DNA of 53,688 nucleotides, taken from assembly GCF_029478095.1 (NCBI RefSeq), contig NZ_JAKOAV010000015.1:35332-89019 (forward strand), in the 5' to 3' direction. The stretch's first letter is position 1; each line of letters starts with the position of its first letter. A program made the translations under genes and the position numbers. Source of the stretch: Pelotomaculum isophthalicicum JI. Its GTDB lineage: Bacteria > Bacillota > Desulfotomaculia > Desulfotomaculales > Pelotomaculaceae. This document shows, one piece after another, positions 8,603 to 19,010 of this stretch. The notes under the pieces were generated by a model. The model did not search any database, was not told where the DNA came from, and was given only the letters and a program-made list of their open reading frames with translations.

Positions 8603-9481
8603 CTACCTCCTGTGCCAGAGCGACGATAATGAATTACCCTGCCGGTTGTTTAAATACTCCGTGAGCTTTTCCTGCAGGCCTGATTCATCTAAATTCCTGT
8701 TGAGCGCACCTTCCACCGCTATAGATATAGTGCCGGTTTCTTCAGAAACTATCACGGCGACCGCGTCGGAATGCTCGCTGATGCCAATCCCGGCCCGGTG
8801 CCTGGTGCCTAAACCGCTGGTAAGGTAAGGGCTTTCGCTGAGGGGCAAAAAGCAGGCCGCGGCGGCAACTCTGTCGCCCCTGATGATCACCGCTCCGTCG
8901 TGGAGGGGGGTTTTCGGAATAAAAATATTTACCAGAAATTCCGCCGATACAATCCCGTCGATTTTCAAGCCATTGTCGATATGCTCTCCGAGGCCGGTTT
9001 CTCTTTCAATGACTATCAGCGCCCCGATTTTGTTTTTCGACAGGATCATCACGGATCTGGTAATTTCGGCAATCACCTTGACCTGCCCGACTTCAACCGG
9101 CGCGAGCGGGGTCAGCTGAGTATAACTCAAGAACTTTCCGCGGCCAAGCTTTTCCAGCGCTCTTCTCAGTTCGGGCTGGAACACCACCGGCAAGGCCACC
9201 ACCAGCGCGGTCATGGCCTGCCTCAAAAGCCAATTCATGGTATAAAGGTTCAGCATATTGGAAAGCGCGGTGGCGACCAGCAAGACAGCCAGTCCTTTGA
9301 TTAACTGGACTGCCCTGGTCCCCTTGATCAAAAGCATCAGCTTGTATACCACAAAAGCCACGATCAATATATCAATAACACTACTCAAGTTAAATTTGAG
9401 TATTGTCTTGAGATAATCAAGGCTTGGAAGCCAATACTGTTCCACCGGTATTACCGCCTTCCTTACTATCGTGAAAAACAC
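8603..9481 (-). CDS. cdaA: Diadenylate cyclase, c-di-AMP synthase
   Basis: Makes c-di-AMP, which controls potassium and osmolyte transport and wall stress. Three N-terminal membrane helices (about 34-101) precede a DAC domain (about 105-265). The active-site words are LHDGAVII (residues 194-200) and TRHRAGIG (226-233), with GALIVIERETGL before them. The listed start is GTG at 9481. A second GTG at about 9445, 36 bases inside, has a better AAGGAAGG ribosome site and may be the true start. It lies 12 bases after cimA and could receive read-through from the branched-chain operon. Confidence 0.95.
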   Translation of the reverse strand: MFFTIVRKAVIPVEQYWLPSLDYLKTILKFNLSSVIDILIVAFVVYKLMLLIKGTRAVQLIKGLAVLLVATALSNMLNLYTMNWLLRQAMTALVVALPVVFQPELRRALEKLGRGKFLSYTQLTPLAPVEVGQVKVIAEITRSVMILSKNKIGALIVIERETGLGEHIDNGLKIDGIVSAEFLVNIFIPKTPLHDGAVIIRGDRVAAAACFLPLSESPYLTSGLGTRHRAGIGISEHSDAVAVIVSEETGTISIAVEGALNRNLDESGLQEKLTEYLNNRQGNSLSSLWHRR

Positions 9482-9493
9482 ATCTCCGGCTTG

Positions 9494-11074
9494 TTAAGCC
9501 GGAGTGTCATGGTTATCGTCTTCGAGCAGGCCGTAAGCGACACTGTCGACCAGCGCCTGCCAGCTGGCTTCAATAATGTTCTGGGAAACACCCACCGTGC
9601 CCCAGGAACGTTTGCCGTTGCTGGTTTCAATGTGGACCCGCACCGTTGCTCCGGTTCCGTCCTTTTCATCAAGTACACGGACCTTGTAGTCGGAAAGATG
9701 CATTGACCTGATTTCCGGGTAAACTTCTTCGAGAGCCTTGCGCAGGGCATTGTCCAGGGCATTCACCGGGCCGTTGCCTTCCGCGGCGGTGTGCACCACC
9801 CGGTCGCCCATTTTCATTTTAATAATCGCTTCGGAATATGCCGGGTTATTTTCCTTAATTTCAGTAATCAGACGCAAGGCCTCCAGGGAAAACGGCTCAT
9901 GATACCCGTTAAAAGCTTTGCGCAGGAGGATGACAAATGATCCTTCCGCTCCCTCGAACTGAAAGCCCTGGTTTTCCATTTGTTTTATTTCCTCTAAAAT
10001 ACGCCTTCCTTCCGGATCTTGCTGGTCCACCTGGAGATTCAGCTCTTTGTATTTATACAGCAAATTGGACATGCCGGAAAGCTCGGAAACCAGCACCCGG
10101 CGCTGATTGCCCACCAACTCGGGCTCAATATGCTCGTAGGTTTTGTAATCTTTCAGAAGCGCGCTGACATGCACGCCGCCCTTGTGGGCGAAAGCGCTCA
10201 CCCCGACATACGGCCTGTGCGGATCGGGGCTGACATTGGCCACTTCACTGACAAAATGGGACATCTCGGTCAGGCGGGCCAGCTTCTTGCGCGGGATGGT
10301 TTCAACGCCGCACTTTAGCGTAAGGTTGGGAATTATTGAACACAGGTTGGCGTTACCGCACCTTTCACCGTAACCGTTGACCGTCCCCTGCACCTGTACC
10401 GCTCCGGCCTGCACCGCCATCAGGGAATTGGCCACCGCCATTTCACCGTCATTATGCGCGTGAATGCCGATAGGAACACTCAAGCGGCTCCGGACCACCT
10501 GCACCAGCTCCGCAATCTCCGCGGGCAAACTGCCCCCGTTCGTGTCGCACAGCACCACTGTCGAAGCCCCGCCTTCCTCGGCAGCTTTGACAGTATCCAG
10601 GGCGTATGCGGCGTTGGCTTTATATCCGTCAAAAAAATGCTCGGCGTCATAGACTACTTCCATGCCGCAGCTTTTCAGGTAGGCCACGGTTTCACGGATC
10701 ATCGACAGGTTCTCCTCAAGTGTGGTGCCCAACGCCCGGCGCACATGAAAGTCCCAGCTCTTCCCGACAATTGCCGCCACCGGAACTTGCGCGTCAAGAA
10801 TTGACTTGACACTCGGGTCATCTTCCACCGCTACCGACGGCCTGCGGGTTGAGCCGAAGGCGGCTATTTTGGCGTGTTTCATAGTATACCCACGAATCCT
10901 GTGAAAAAAATCAAGATCTTTGGGGTTTGAGCCGGGCCAGCCTCCTTCTATATAGTGAAAACCCATTTTATCCAGGTATTGGGCTATTTTAATTTTGTCC
11001 TCACAGGAAAAAGAAATCCCTCCCGATTGGGCTCCATCGCGGAGCGTGGTATCGTAAATTTGCACAGGATGCAT
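9494..11074 (-). CDS. cimA: (R)-citramalate synthase
   Basis: Condenses acetyl-CoA with pyruvate to citramalate, the entry to isoleucine synthesis that bypasses threonine deaminase. A DRE-TIM barrel covers about residues 1-275 ([11 protein letters not shown] near the N-terminus, [13 protein letters not shown] as metal ligand segment). A LeuA allosteric dimerisation domain forms the C-terminus (about 370-515). The [11 protein letters not shown] stretch is characteristic of the longer CimA subfamily rather than LeuA. At 526 residues the size fits. It is the last biosynthetic gene of the ilv/leu operon. No ilvA is present in the window, consistent with isoleucine being made through citramalate and LeuCD/LeuB. 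Confidence 0.92.
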   Translation of the reverse strand: MHPVQIYDTTLRDGAQSGGISFSCEDKIKIAQYLDKMGFHYIEGGWPGSNPKDLDFFHRIRGYTMKHAKIAAFGSTRRPSVAVEDDPSVKSILDAQVPVAAIVGKSWDFHVRRALGTTLEENLSMIRETVAYLKSCGMEVVYDAEHFFDGYKANAAYALDTVKAAEEGGASTVVLCDTNGGSLPAEIAELVQVVRSRLSVPIGIHAHNDGEMAVANSLMAVQAGAVQVQGTVNGYGERCGNANLCSIIPNLTLKCGVETIPRKKLARLTEMSHFVSEVANVSPDPHRPYVGVSAFAHKGGVHVSALLKDYKTYEHIEPELVGNQRRVLVSELSGMSNLLYKYKELNLQVDQQDPEGRRILEEIKQMENQGFQFEGAEGSFVILLRKAFNGYHEPFSLEALRLITEIKENNPAYSEAIIKMKMGDRVVHTAAEGNGPVNALDNALRKALEEVYPEIRSMHLSDYKVRVLDEKDGTGATVRVHIETSNGKRSWGTVGVSQNIIEASWQALVDSVAYGLLEDDNHDTPA

Positions 11075-11087
11075 TACGTCACCTCAT

Positions 11088-12167
11088 TTAAACTCCGGAC
11101 TCAATCTGCTCAATGATACGGTCTCCCATCTGGATGGTATTCACCAGTTCTTTGCCTTCTTCCATCAAGTCTGCCGTCCGGTAACCCAGGTCCAGCACTT
11201 TGGTGATAGCGCGCTCGATGCAGTCGGCCTCTTCCTCCAGGTTTAATGAAAAGCGCAGGAGCATGGCGCCGGACAAAATGGTGGCAATGGGATTGGCGCG
11301 CTGCATGCCGGTATATTTGGGCGCGGAGCCGTGGCTTGGCTCGTAAAGGCCAATTTCACCACCGATGCTCGCCGAGGCCAGCATCCCCAGAGAACCGGAA
11401 AGCATCGAAGCCTGGTCGCTCAGGATATCCCCGAACATATTCTCGGTAACCAGGACGTCAAACTGTCTAGGATTCTTAACCAGCTGCATGGCGCAGTTGT
11501 CAACGTAATAATGATCCAGTTCCACATCGGGATATTCTGTTCCGATGGCTGTCACGACTTCCCGCCAGTAGCGGGAGCTTTCCAATACATTGGCCTTGTC
11601 GACGGAGGTTACCTTATTACGCCGCTTTCTGGCCATTTGGAAAGCCAAGTGGGCGATCCGCTCAATTTCCGGGGTAGTATATTCCAGTGTGTCAATCACC
11701 CGGTAACCGCCGCCGGCCAGCGGCTCTTTCGATTTCTTGCCGAAATACAGGCCGCCTGTCAGTTCTCTGACCACCAAGATATCCAGGCCGGAAACAACTT
11801 CCGGCTTTAAAGTGGAAGCGTTAATCAGGGCGGGAAACACCCTGGTCGGGCGCAGGTTGGCGTAAAGGCCCAACTCTTTGCGCAAAGGCAAAAGCGCCCC
11901 CACCTCCGGACGCAAGTGCGAGGGCAAGTCATCCCATTTGGACCCGCCGACAGCCCCCAAGAGAATAGCGTCGCTGTTGTGGCATAAATCCAGTGTTTCG
12001 GGCGGCAGCGGATGACCTACCGCGTCATAAGCGGCACCACCGATCAACCCTTCGGTAAACTTAAAATCGCGTCCATAGCGGCGGCCCACCGCTTCGAGCA
12101 CCCTGACAGCCTGGACGGTAATCTCGGGACCAATTCCATCGCCAGGCAGCACACCTATTTTGTACAC
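11088..12167 (-). CDS. leuB: 3-isopropylmalate dehydrogenase
   Basis: NAD-dependent oxidative decarboxylation of 3-isopropylmalate; with CimA in the same operon it probably also handles 3-methylmalate for isoleucine. At 359 residues it is standard length. Family words are LPGDGIGPEIT, GAVGGSKWDD, RELTGGLYFG, SVDKANVLESSR and EPSHGSAPKY. The start is a GTG at 12167 whose first base is the last base of the leuD TAG stop, a 1-base overlap that implies translational coupling. Confidence 0.97.
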   Translation of the reverse strand: MYKIGVLPGDGIGPEITVQAVRVLEAVGRRYGRDFKFTEGLIGGAAYDAVGHPLPPETLDLCHNSDAILLGAVGGSKWDDLPSHLRPEVGALLPLRKELGLYANLRPTRVFPALINASTLKPEVVSGLDILVVRELTGGLYFGKKSKEPLAGGGYRVIDTLEYTTPEIERIAHLAFQMARKRRNKVTSVDKANVLESSRYWREVVTAIGTEYPDVELDHYYVDNCAMQLVKNPRQFDVLVTENMFGDILSDQASMLSGSLGMLASASIGGEIGLYEPSHGSAPKYTGMQRANPIATILSGAMLLRFSLNLEEEADCIERAITKVLDLGYRTADLMEEGKELVNTIQMGDRIIEQIESGV

Positions 12168-12661
12168 TATTGTTTCATCCTTTCCGACACATAATTAATC
12201 AACCCACCCGCCGCGATGATCTGCTGCATAAAAGGCGGCACCGGCGTGGCCTGGTAAGTCTTGCCCGTGGTCTTATTGATTATAACACCGGAACTAGCGT
12301 CAACCGTTAATTCATCGCCTTCTTTGATATCCTCGGCGGCTTCAGGCGCCTCAAAGATAGGCAGGCCGATATTAAAAGCGTTGCGGTAAAAAATCCGGGC
12401 AAAGGTTTTTGCGATCACACAGGACACACCGGCTGCTTTAATTGCGATGGGAGCATGCTCACGCGAACTCCCGCAGCCGAAGTTCTTGCCTGCGATAATC
12501 ATATCGCCGGGCTTTACTTTATCGGGAAACGCCGGGTCGGCGTCCTCCATACAGTGTCTGGCCAGTTCGGCTGGGTCCGAAGTGTTCAAGTATCTGGCTG
12601 GAATGATAGCATCGGTGTCGACATCCGAACCAAACTTCCAGGTTTTTCCCTGTAATTCCAT
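12167..12661 (-). CDS. leuD: 3-isopropylmalate dehydratase, small subunit
   Basis: Swivel-domain partner of LeuC in isopropylmalate isomerase. At 164 residues it belongs to the short, archaeal/Clostridial-type LeuD. Diagnostic stretches are [14 protein letters not shown] and [14 protein letters not shown]. The ATG at 12661 immediately follows the leuC TAA with no gap, and its GGAGGTGGAG ribosome site lies within the end of leuC. It ends TAG, one of the normal stops used here. Confidence 0.97.
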   Translation of the reverse strand: MELQGKTWKFGSDVDTDAIIPARYLNTSDPAELARHCMEDADPAFPDKVKPGDMIIAGKNFGCGSSREHAPIAIKAAGVSCVIAKTFARIFYRNAFNIGLPIFEAPEAAEDIKEGDELTVDASSGVIINKTTGKTYQATPVPPFMQQIIAAGGLINYVSERMKQ

Positions 12662-13924
12662 TTACTCCACCTCCCCGGGTCCGGCAATACGGCCCAATAT
12701 CGCCGACGTGGCGGCCACCGCCGGGTTGGCTAGATAGACTTCACTTTCCGGGTCACCCATCCGGCCGACAAAATTCCGGTTGGTAGTCGCAATAGCGCGC
12801 TCTCCCTTGGCCAGGATACCCATATGGCCGCCCAGGCAAGGCCCGCAGGTAGGAGTGCTTACCGCGCCGCCCGCCTCCACGAATATTTCAAACAGCCCTT
12901 CCCTCATGGCCTGCAGGTAAATCTCCTGGGTGCCGGGGAAGATAATCAGCCGCACGTTTTTATGGACTTTCTTACCTTTCAGCAATCTGGCCGCTTCCCT
13001 CAGGTCTTCCATTCGCCCGTTGGTGCAGGAACCGATAACCACCTGATCGATTTCCACGTTGCCCGCTTCACTCACCGGCCGGCTGTTCTCCGGCAGGTGC
13101 GGGAAGGCCACCTGCGGCTCGATTAAGGATGCGTCGTAATGATAAATTTTCTCGTACTTGGCGTCCGGATCGCTCTGATAAAATTGGTACGGACGCTTGC
13201 AGCGGCCTTCAACATAGGCCCGGGTAATCTCATCGGGCGCGATGATGCCGTTTTTGCCCCCGGCTTCAATAGCCATATTGCACATGGTTAAACGACCGTC
13301 CATGGACAGGTTTTCAATAGCCTCCCCGGTGAACTCCATAGCCTGGTAAAGCGCCCCGTCAACCCCGATATCTCCGATGGCATGAAGGATCAGGTCCTTG
13401 CCGCCGACCCAGGGTTTGAGTTTTCCGGCAAATTCAAATTTGATGGTCTCGGGCACCTTAAGCCAGGTTTCCCCGAGCGCCATGGCGGCAGCCAGGTCGG
13501 TACTGCCCACGCCGGTGGAAAAAGCGCCCAGCGCTCCGTAGGTGCAGGTGTGCGAGTCCGCCCCGATGATCAAATCGCCTGGTCCCACCAGGCCCTGTTC
13601 CGGCAAGAGGCAGTGCTCGATGCCCATGCGGCCCACCTCGAAATAATTAACTAAGTCGTGCTTCCGGGAAAATTGCTTTAAAAGCATGGCTTGTTCCGCC
13701 GACTTGATGTCCTTATTCGGAGTGAAGTGGTCGGGAACCAGGGTAATCCGCTCCCGGTCAAACACGTCTTTAACCCCTATTTTTTCAAATTCTTTAATGG
13801 CCACCGGCGCTGTAATATCGTTGGCCAGCACAAAATCCACGCGGGCGTTGATTAGTTCCCCGGGTGTTACTTGCTCCTTGCCGGCATGCGCCGCCAGAAT
13901 TTTTTCGGTAATGGTCATCGGCAT
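12662..13924 (-). CDS. leuC: 3-isopropylmalate dehydratase, large subunit
   Basis: Aconitase-family [4Fe-4S] subunit that isomerises 2-isopropylmalate, and probably citramalate to 3-methylmalate. The 420-residue length is that of the LeuC/HacA type paired with short LeuD. Cluster and substrate motifs include [33 protein letters not shown] and [13 protein letters not shown], which give three Cys ligands. The ATG at 13924 has a GGGGTGA ribosome site 6 bases upstream. Copy B of the dispersed repeat separates it from leuA. Confidence 0.97.
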   Translation of the reverse strand: MPMTITEKILAAHAGKEQVTPGELINARVDFVLANDITAPVAIKEFEKIGVKDVFDRERITLVPDHFTPNKDIKSAEQAMLLKQFSRKHDLVNYFEVGRMGIEHCLLPEQGLVGPGDLIIGADSHTCTYGALGAFSTGVGSTDLAAAMALGETWLKVPETIKFEFAGKLKPWVGGKDLILHAIGDIGVDGALYQAMEFTGEAIENLSMDGRLTMCNMAIEAGGKNGIIAPDEITRAYVEGRCKRPYQFYQSDPDAKYEKIYHYDASLIEPQVAFPHLPENSRPVSEAGNVEIDQVVIGSCTNGRMEDLREAARLLKGKKVHKNVRLIIFPGTQEIYLQAMREGLFEIFVEAGGAVSTPTCGPCLGGHMGILAKGERAIATTNRNFVGRMGDPESEVYLANPAVAATSAILGRIAGPGEVE

Positions 13925-13949
13925 ATAGATTCACCCCGCTTGCATTTAT

Positions 13950-14046
13950 TCAGTAGTCAGTAGTCAGAATTCAGAATTCAGAATATTAAAGAACTATTAA
14001 CCAATCTTTTATTCTGACTCCTGAATCCTGAATTCTGACTCCTGAC
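13950..14046. repeat. Dispersed inverted repeat, copy B
   Basis: Left arm CAGTAGT repeated then TCAGAATT units, an AT-rich centre, and right arm ATTCTGACTCCTGAATCC plus TGAATTCTGACTCCTGAC. Same design as copy A. It lies inside the operon between leuA and leuC, so the hairpin would be transcribed. Confidence 0.85.
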
Positions 14047-14056
14047 CCTAAAATAG

Positions 14057-15595
14057 TTACTCTATATCTATTTTTTCAACCGGCCGGTTATCCCAGACCA
14101 GTTTGTTTACCGCATTGACGTAAGCCTTGGCGCTGGCGTCAAGAATATCGGTGCTGATGCCACGGCCGACGTAAACCTTTTGCCCGTCCATGGTGATTTT
14201 TAAGGTCACATCTCCCAACGCGTCCTTGCCGGAGGTGATGGCGTTAATCCCCCAGTTGACCATTGTGCAGCTCATACCGGTGATTTTATCCACCGCTTTA
14301 CAAATCGCGTCTACCGGGCCGTTGCCGCAAGCAGCCTCTTCCAACCGCTGGCCGTCCCGTTGCAATACTACGGTAGCGGTGGGCACCACGGTGGTACCGC
14401 TGGAAATATGCAGGTAATTAAGCGTGTAGGTATGCGGCGCTTTGCGTATTTCTTCCTCTATAATGGCTTCCAGGTCATCGTCGGTAATATCTCTCTTTTT
14501 GTCGGCCAGTTTTTTGAAACGGGCAAAGGCGTTCTTCAGTTCCTCGCTGGAAAGGTTGTAACCGAGCTCTTCCAGCCTCTGACGGAAGGCGTGGCGCCCG
14601 GACAGTTTTCCCAGCACCAGATTGCTTTTACTGATACCAACCATCGCCGGGCTCATAATTTCATAGGTGGTGCGCTCTTTAATAACACCGTCCTGGTGAA
14701 TACCCGACTCGTGAGCGAAAGCGTTTTTGCCTACTACCGCCTTATTTGCCTGGACTTTCATCCCGGTCAGATTGCTCACCAACCTGCTGGTGCGGTAAAT
14801 TTCCTCGGTGTGGACACCGGTGTACAGGCTGAACAGGTCCTTGCGGGTACGAAGGGTCATCACTAATTCCTCAAGAGCGGCGTTGCCTGCCCGTTCTCCG
14901 ATTCCATTAATGGTACCCTCCACCTGGCGTGCGCCGTTCATCACCGCGGCAAGCGAGTTTGCCACAGCCAGACCGAGGTCGTTATGGCAGTGCACGCTGA
15001 CAATCACTTTTTCGATGCCTTCAACCTTATGGCAGATGGTATCGATAAATTTTCCCCATTCCTCAGGAACAGCGTAACCCACCGTATCCGGTATGTTCAC
15101 CACAGTGGCTCCCGCTTTGATGGCAGCCGCCAGAACCTGGCATAAATAATCCAAATCAGATCGTGAAGCGTCCATCGTGGAAAATTCAACGTCGGCCGTG
15201 TAAGACTTGGCACGTTTAACCGCCGCGACCGCCGCTTCCAGCACCTGCTCCCTGGTCATCCGCAACTGGTGCTCCAGATGAATGTCAGATGTAGAAATAA
15301 AAGTGTGGATGCGCGCCTGCTCGGCGTGACGCACCGCTTCCCAGGCCCGGTCAATATCTTCAAAGTGAGTTCTGGCCAGCCCGGCCACTGCCACGCCCTT
15401 GACCTCCCGGGCGATGGTACGGACAGCCTCAAAGTCGCCGGGCGAAGATATTGGAAAGCCTGCTTCAATAATATCTACTCCAAGTTTGGCAAGTTGCCTG
15501 GCTATCTGTATTTTCTCATCCACATTCAGGCTTGCGCCGGGCGACTGCTCTCCGTCCCGCAAAGTGGTGTCGAAAAGATAAACACGCTGGCTCAT
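14057..15595 (-). CDS. leuA: 2-isopropylmalate synthase
   Basis: Condenses acetyl-CoA with 2-ketoisovalerate, the committed leucine step. The start chosen is the ATG at 15595 ([20 protein letters not shown]) because GGAGG lies 5 bases before it; an in-frame TTG 12 bases upstream is less likely. That gives 512 residues. The DRE-TIM barrel includes [14 protein letters not shown] and [16 protein letters not shown]. The C-terminal LeuA regulatory domain (about 390-505) should mediate leucine feedback. It lies 24 bases after the second ilvB. Confidence 0.96.
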   Translation of the reverse strand: MSQRVYLFDTTLRDGEQSPGASLNVDEKIQIARQLAKLGVDIIEAGFPISSPGDFEAVRTIAREVKGVAVAGLARTHFEDIDRAWEAVRHAEQARIHTFISTSDIHLEHQLRMTREQVLEAAVAAVKRAKSYTADVEFSTMDASRSDLDYLCQVLAAAIKAGATVVNIPDTVGYAVPEEWGKFIDTICHKVEGIEKVIVSVHCHNDLGLAVANSLAAVMNGARQVEGTINGIGERAGNAALEELVMTLRTRKDLFSLYTGVHTEEIYRTSRLVSNLTGMKVQANKAVVGKNAFAHESGIHQDGVIKERTTYEIMSPAMVGISKSNLVLGKLSGRHAFRQRLEELGYNLSSEELKNAFARFKKLADKKRDITDDDLEAIIEEEIRKAPHTYTLNYLHISSGTTVVPTATVVLQRDGQRLEEAACGNGPVDAICKAVDKITGMSCTMVNWGINAITSGKDALGDVTLKITMDGQKVYVGRGISTDILDASAKAYVNAVNKLVWDNRPVEKIDIE

Positions 15596-15619
15596 GATTT
15601 CCTCCAAATTATTATCCTG

Positions 15620-17281
15620 TTAATCTATCGCTTCATTAATATTTGATCCCGCCAATACCATGGGTAGTACGTTTTCTTTACCACCAATCAGACAGTTTAC
15701 CATAACCGGTCCGGGAGAAGCCAGCACTTCAGGCAGTATGTCAACCAGTTGCTCCGCAGTTTCAACAGTATACCCCGCCATGCCGTAAACCCTGGCAAGC
15801 GCCGCAAAGTCCAAGTCAAACCGGAAGTCTACCGCTATATAACGCTTTTCGCAGTAATACTCCTGTTGCTGGCGAACCATACCGAGTTGCCTGTTGTTCA
15901 TGACAAAAATCTTCAAAGGCAGTTCCTGCTCCATCGCAGTGCCTAACTCTTGCAGCGTCATCTGAATACTGCCGTCACCGGTGATTAGTATAACTTTTTG
16001 GCCGGAAGCGCCCATTTGCGCCCCGATTGCCGCCGGCAGGCCAAACCCCATCGTGCCCAAACCGCCGGAAGAGATAAAACTGCGCGGCTCCTTAAATTTG
16101 TAATACTGGGCGGTCCACATCTGATGCTGCCCGACATCGGTAACCACAACTGCGTCGCCGCCTGTTGATTCACACAGTTTTTCAATGACAAACTGCGGTT
16201 TTAACGCTCCGTCCATACTGTAATCAAGCGGGTATTCCTTTTTCAATGCCTGCACCCGCGCCGTCCATTCAGCATTTTTCCTTTTCTTTAGCAACTGCAG
16301 AAGTTTTTCCAGAACCTGCTTGACATCTCCTACGATTGGCAGGCTCGCTTGCACATTTTTGCTAATTTCCGCCGGATCAATGTCGATGTGAATAATCTTG
16401 GCGTCAGGAGCGAAACCTTCAATATTAGCCACAACACGGTCGTCAAACCGGGCGCCCACGGTAATTAGACAATCGCACTCAGTGACAGCCTGGTTGGCGT
16501 AGCGGGTACCATGCATGCCCAACATCCCCAGGAAAAGAGGATGGTCGCCTGGGAAACAGCCCAATCCCATTAATGTATGCGTCACCGGCGCGGAAATAGT
16601 CTCGGCCAATTCCTTCAATTCCGGGGCGGCGTTAGAGATTCTGACCCCCCCGCCGGCATAGATCACCGGGCGTTTGGATTCCATAATAACTTTACTGGCC
16701 TGGTTTATCATGGCCGGATGCCCTTTGTAGGTGGGCTTGTAGCCAGGCAGATGAATGTTTTTAGGATAAGCAAACTTTATCTTGGCCTGAGCCACGTCTT
16801 TGGGCAAATCGATCAACACCGGACCAGGCCGGCCTGTCGCCGCAATATGAAATGCCTTTCTGACAACCTGAGGCAGCTGTTTCGGATCCTTTATTAAAAA
16901 GTTGTGTTTGGTAACCGGTAAGGTGATGCCGGTAATATCAACTTCCTGAAAGGCGTCGGTGCCAATCTGACTGACAGGCACCTGGCCGGTAATCACGACC
17001 ATCGGAACAGAATCCATGTAAGCGTTGGCAATGCCGGTCACCAAGTTGGTCGCGCCGGGTCCCGACGTCGCCAGGCACACGCCGACCTTCCCGGTCACTC
17101 TGGCATAACCGTCGGCCGCGTGGACCGCGCCCTGTTCGTGGCGGGTCAACACGTGTTTAATGGTAGAATTATATAAGGCATCGTAAACGGGAAGGATAGC
17201 GCCACCCGGGTATCCGAAAATCAAATTTACGTTTTCTTGTTCCAAACAGCGGACAAGGGCTTCTGCAACAGTAATCTCCAA
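15620..17281 (-). CDS. ilvB: Acetolactate synthase catalytic subunit, second copy
   Basis: ThDP-dependent enzyme that forms acetolactate and acetohydroxybutyrate. The probable start is the TTG at 17281, 7 bases after AAGGGGG; an ATG two codons earlier (17287) is too close to that site. About 553 residues. Motifs are IFGYPGGAILPVYD, the catalytic Glu in [36 protein letters not shown] and the ThDP motif GDGSIQMTLQELGT...NN. A paralogue lies upstream (19011-20669) next to ilvN, so this operon carries two large subunits and one small subunit. Confidence 0.95.
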   Translation of the reverse strand: MEITVAEALVRCLEQENVNLIFGYPGGAILPVYDALYNSTIKHVLTRHEQGAVHAADGYARVTGKVGVCLATSGPGATNLVTGIANAYMDSVPMVVITGQVPVSQIGTDAFQEVDITGITLPVTKHNFLIKDPKQLPQVVRKAFHIAATGRPGPVLIDLPKDVAQAKIKFAYPKNIHLPGYKPTYKGHPAMINQASKVIMESKRPVIYAGGGVRISNAAPELKELAETISAPVTHTLMGLGCFPGDHPLFLGMLGMHGTRYANQAVTECDCLITVGARFDDRVVANIEGFAPDAKIIHIDIDPAEISKNVQASLPIVGDVKQVLEKLLQLLKKRKNAEWTARVQALKKEYPLDYSMDGALKPQFVIEKLCESTGGDAVVVTDVGQHQMWTAQYYKFKEPRSFISSGGLGTMGFGLPAAIGAQMGASGQKVILITGDGSIQMTLQELGTAMEQELPLKIFVMNNRQLGMVRQQQEYYCEKRYIAVDFRFDLDFAALARVYGMAGYTVETAEQLVDILPEVLASPGPVMVNCLIGGKENVLPMVLAGSNINEAID

Positions 17282-17300
17282 GCACATTCCCCCTTACTAC

Positions 17301-17472
17301 CAGTAGTCAGTAGTCAGTAGTCATCGGCCCACCTAATCGGGGACATTCCTCCGGCCCCAAAGATAGGCCCGTTAGGGAGGTGTGTCCCCTTTCCTTTCTA
17401 AGCAACGAATAAGTGCGTCTTTTGCTGGTTCTTTTATTCTGACTCCTGACTTCTGACTCCTGAGTACTGACA
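17301..17472. repeat. Dispersed inverted repeat, copy C, containing a nested palindrome
   Basis: Left arm is three CAGTAGT units at 17301-17323; right arm is ATTCTGACTCCTGAC plus TTCTGACTCCTGAG at 17437-17465. Unlike the other copies, the centre holds a second inverted repeat: GGGGACATTCCTCC at 17339-17352 and its near-complement GGAGGTGTGTCCCC at 17376-17389 (12 of 14 paired). It looks like one repeat inserted in another. It lies between ilvC and the second ilvB. Confidence 0.8.
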
Positions 17473-17480
17473 AATCATCC

Positions 17481-18476
17481 CTACTTTTTCAGCCAGGGCA
17501 TCATTGCGCGGAGATCCGCCCCTATTTTTTCGATCAGAAGCTCTTTTTCCCTTTTCGCCATGGCGTTAAACACCGGGCGGTTGGCCTGGTTTTCCAAAAT
17601 CCACCGTTTGGCAAACTCGCCGTTTTGGATCTCTTCCAGAACTTTCTTCATTTCCTGGCGGGTGTCTTCATTAATAATGCGCGTCCCGGTCATATAGTCG
17701 CCGTATTCGGCGGTGTTGCTGATTGAATACCGCATGAATCCGAGCCCGCCCTCGTTAATCAGGTCAACGATTAATTTCAATTCATGACAGCATTCAAAAT
17801 AAGCCATTTCAGGCGCGTAGCCCGCCTCAACCAGGGTGTCGAAACCGGCTTTAATCAGCTCGGTAACGCCGCCGCACAGCACAGCCTGCTCACCGAAGAG
17901 GTCAGTTTCAGTTTCTTCCTTAAAGCTGGTTTCAAAAACGCCCGCCCGGGTGCAGCCAATACCTTTCGCATAAGCCAGTCCTATTTCCTTAGCTTTGCCT
18001 GAGTAGTCCTGAAAGACGGCTACCAACGCGGGCACGCCTTTGCCGTCCTGGTACAAGCGGCGCACCATATGGCCCGGGCTTTTCGGGGCTACCATAATGA
18101 CGTCTATATCCGCCGGGGGAACAATCTGGCCGTAATGAATGTTAAATCCGTGGGAAAACATCAATATATTGCCGGCGGACAGATTAGGTGCAATATCCTC
18201 CCGGTAAAGTCTGGCCTGAATTTCATCGGGCGCCAGCACCTGGATAAAGTCAGCCTGGGCGGCCGCCTCTCCCGGCAGCAGGATCGTGAAACCGTCCGCT
18301 TCAGCCTGCTGGCGGCTGGCGATTTCTGACACGGGGAGACCAATTACAACGTCCATCCCGCTCTCCCTAAGGTTCTGCGCCTGCGCGTGACCCTGGCTGC
18401 CATACCCCAGAATGGCAATCTTCTTGCCTTTCAACAAATTCAGATCCGCATCTTGATCATAATACACTTTTACCAT
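17481..18476 (-). CDS. ilvC: Ketol-acid reductoisomerase
   Basis: NADPH-dependent isomeroreductase of valine and isoleucine synthesis; class I by size (331 residues). Rossmann motif [18 protein letters not shown] lies near the N-terminus. The knotted C-terminal domain carries the Mg-binding segments [13 protein letters not shown] and [12 protein letters not shown]. The ATG directly follows the ilvN stop with no gap. It ends with PWLKK. Confidence 0.98.
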   Translation of the reverse strand: MVKVYYDQDADLNLLKGKKIAILGYGSQGHAQAQNLRESGMDVVIGLPVSEIASRQQAEADGFTILLPGEAAAQADFIQVLAPDEIQARLYREDIAPNLSAGNILMFSHGFNIHYGQIVPPADIDVIMVAPKSPGHMVRRLYQDGKGVPALVAVFQDYSGKAKEIGLAYAKGIGCTRAGVFETSFKEETETDLFGEQAVLCGGVTELIKAGFDTLVEAGYAPEMAYFECCHELKLIVDLINEGGLGFMRYSISNTAEYGDYMTGTRIINEDTRQEMKKVLEEIQNGEFAKRWILENQANRPVFNAMAKREKELLIEKIGADLRAMMPWLKK

Positions 18477-18998
18477 TTAATTTGTATCCTCCCTTTTCTG
18501 GCGTTCATTTATTGTAATGGATTTGAAGCCCCGCAGCATGGCTACTTTTCCCGTGCGGACCATTTCCAAGATCCCAAAAGGACGCAACGAGTTTTCAAAA
18601 GCATTGATTTTACTTTCGTATCCCGTCACTTCGATGGTTAGCGATTTAGGGCCCACATCTACGATCCTGGCGCGGAAAATATCCACCAATTGCATTATTT
18701 CAGCCCGGGTGGACGTTTCGGTATTAACCTTAATCATAACCAGTTCCCGGTCGACAAAATCGTCCCTGGTAACGTCAGTAATCTTTATGACATCAATAAG
18801 TTTATGCAGTTGCTTGGTGACTTGCTCTAAAATACTGTCATCACCTTCAACCACGATGGTCATCCTGGAAATACCGGGGTCCTCGGATCTGCCAACGGCC
18901 AGGCTGTCAATGTTAAAACCCCGCCGGCTGAAGAGGCCGGCTACCCTCGCCAGGATCCCAGGTGTGTTTTCCACCAGTACCGCAAGTGTATGTGTCAC
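18477..18998 (-). CDS. ilvN: Acetolactate synthase regulatory (small) subunit
   Basis: Binds valine and stimulates and feedback-regulates the IlvB catalytic subunit. The N-terminal ACT domain (about 1-75) contains LAVLVENTPGILARVAGLFS and RGFNIDSLAVG. The C-terminal ALS_ss_C domain covers about 85-160. At 173 residues it is the standard bacterial size. It sits between the first ilvB (12-base gap) and ilvC (0 gap). Confidence 0.97.
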   Translation of the reverse strand: MTHTLAVLVENTPGILARVAGLFSRRGFNIDSLAVGRSEDPGISRMTIVVEGDDSILEQVTKQLHKLIDVIKITDVTRDDFVDRELVMIKVNTETSTRAEIMQLVDIFRARIVDVGPKSLTIEVTGYESKINAFENSLRPFGILEMVRTGKVAMLRGFKSITINERQKREDTN

Positions 18999-19010
18999 GT
19001 TTACCCCCCT

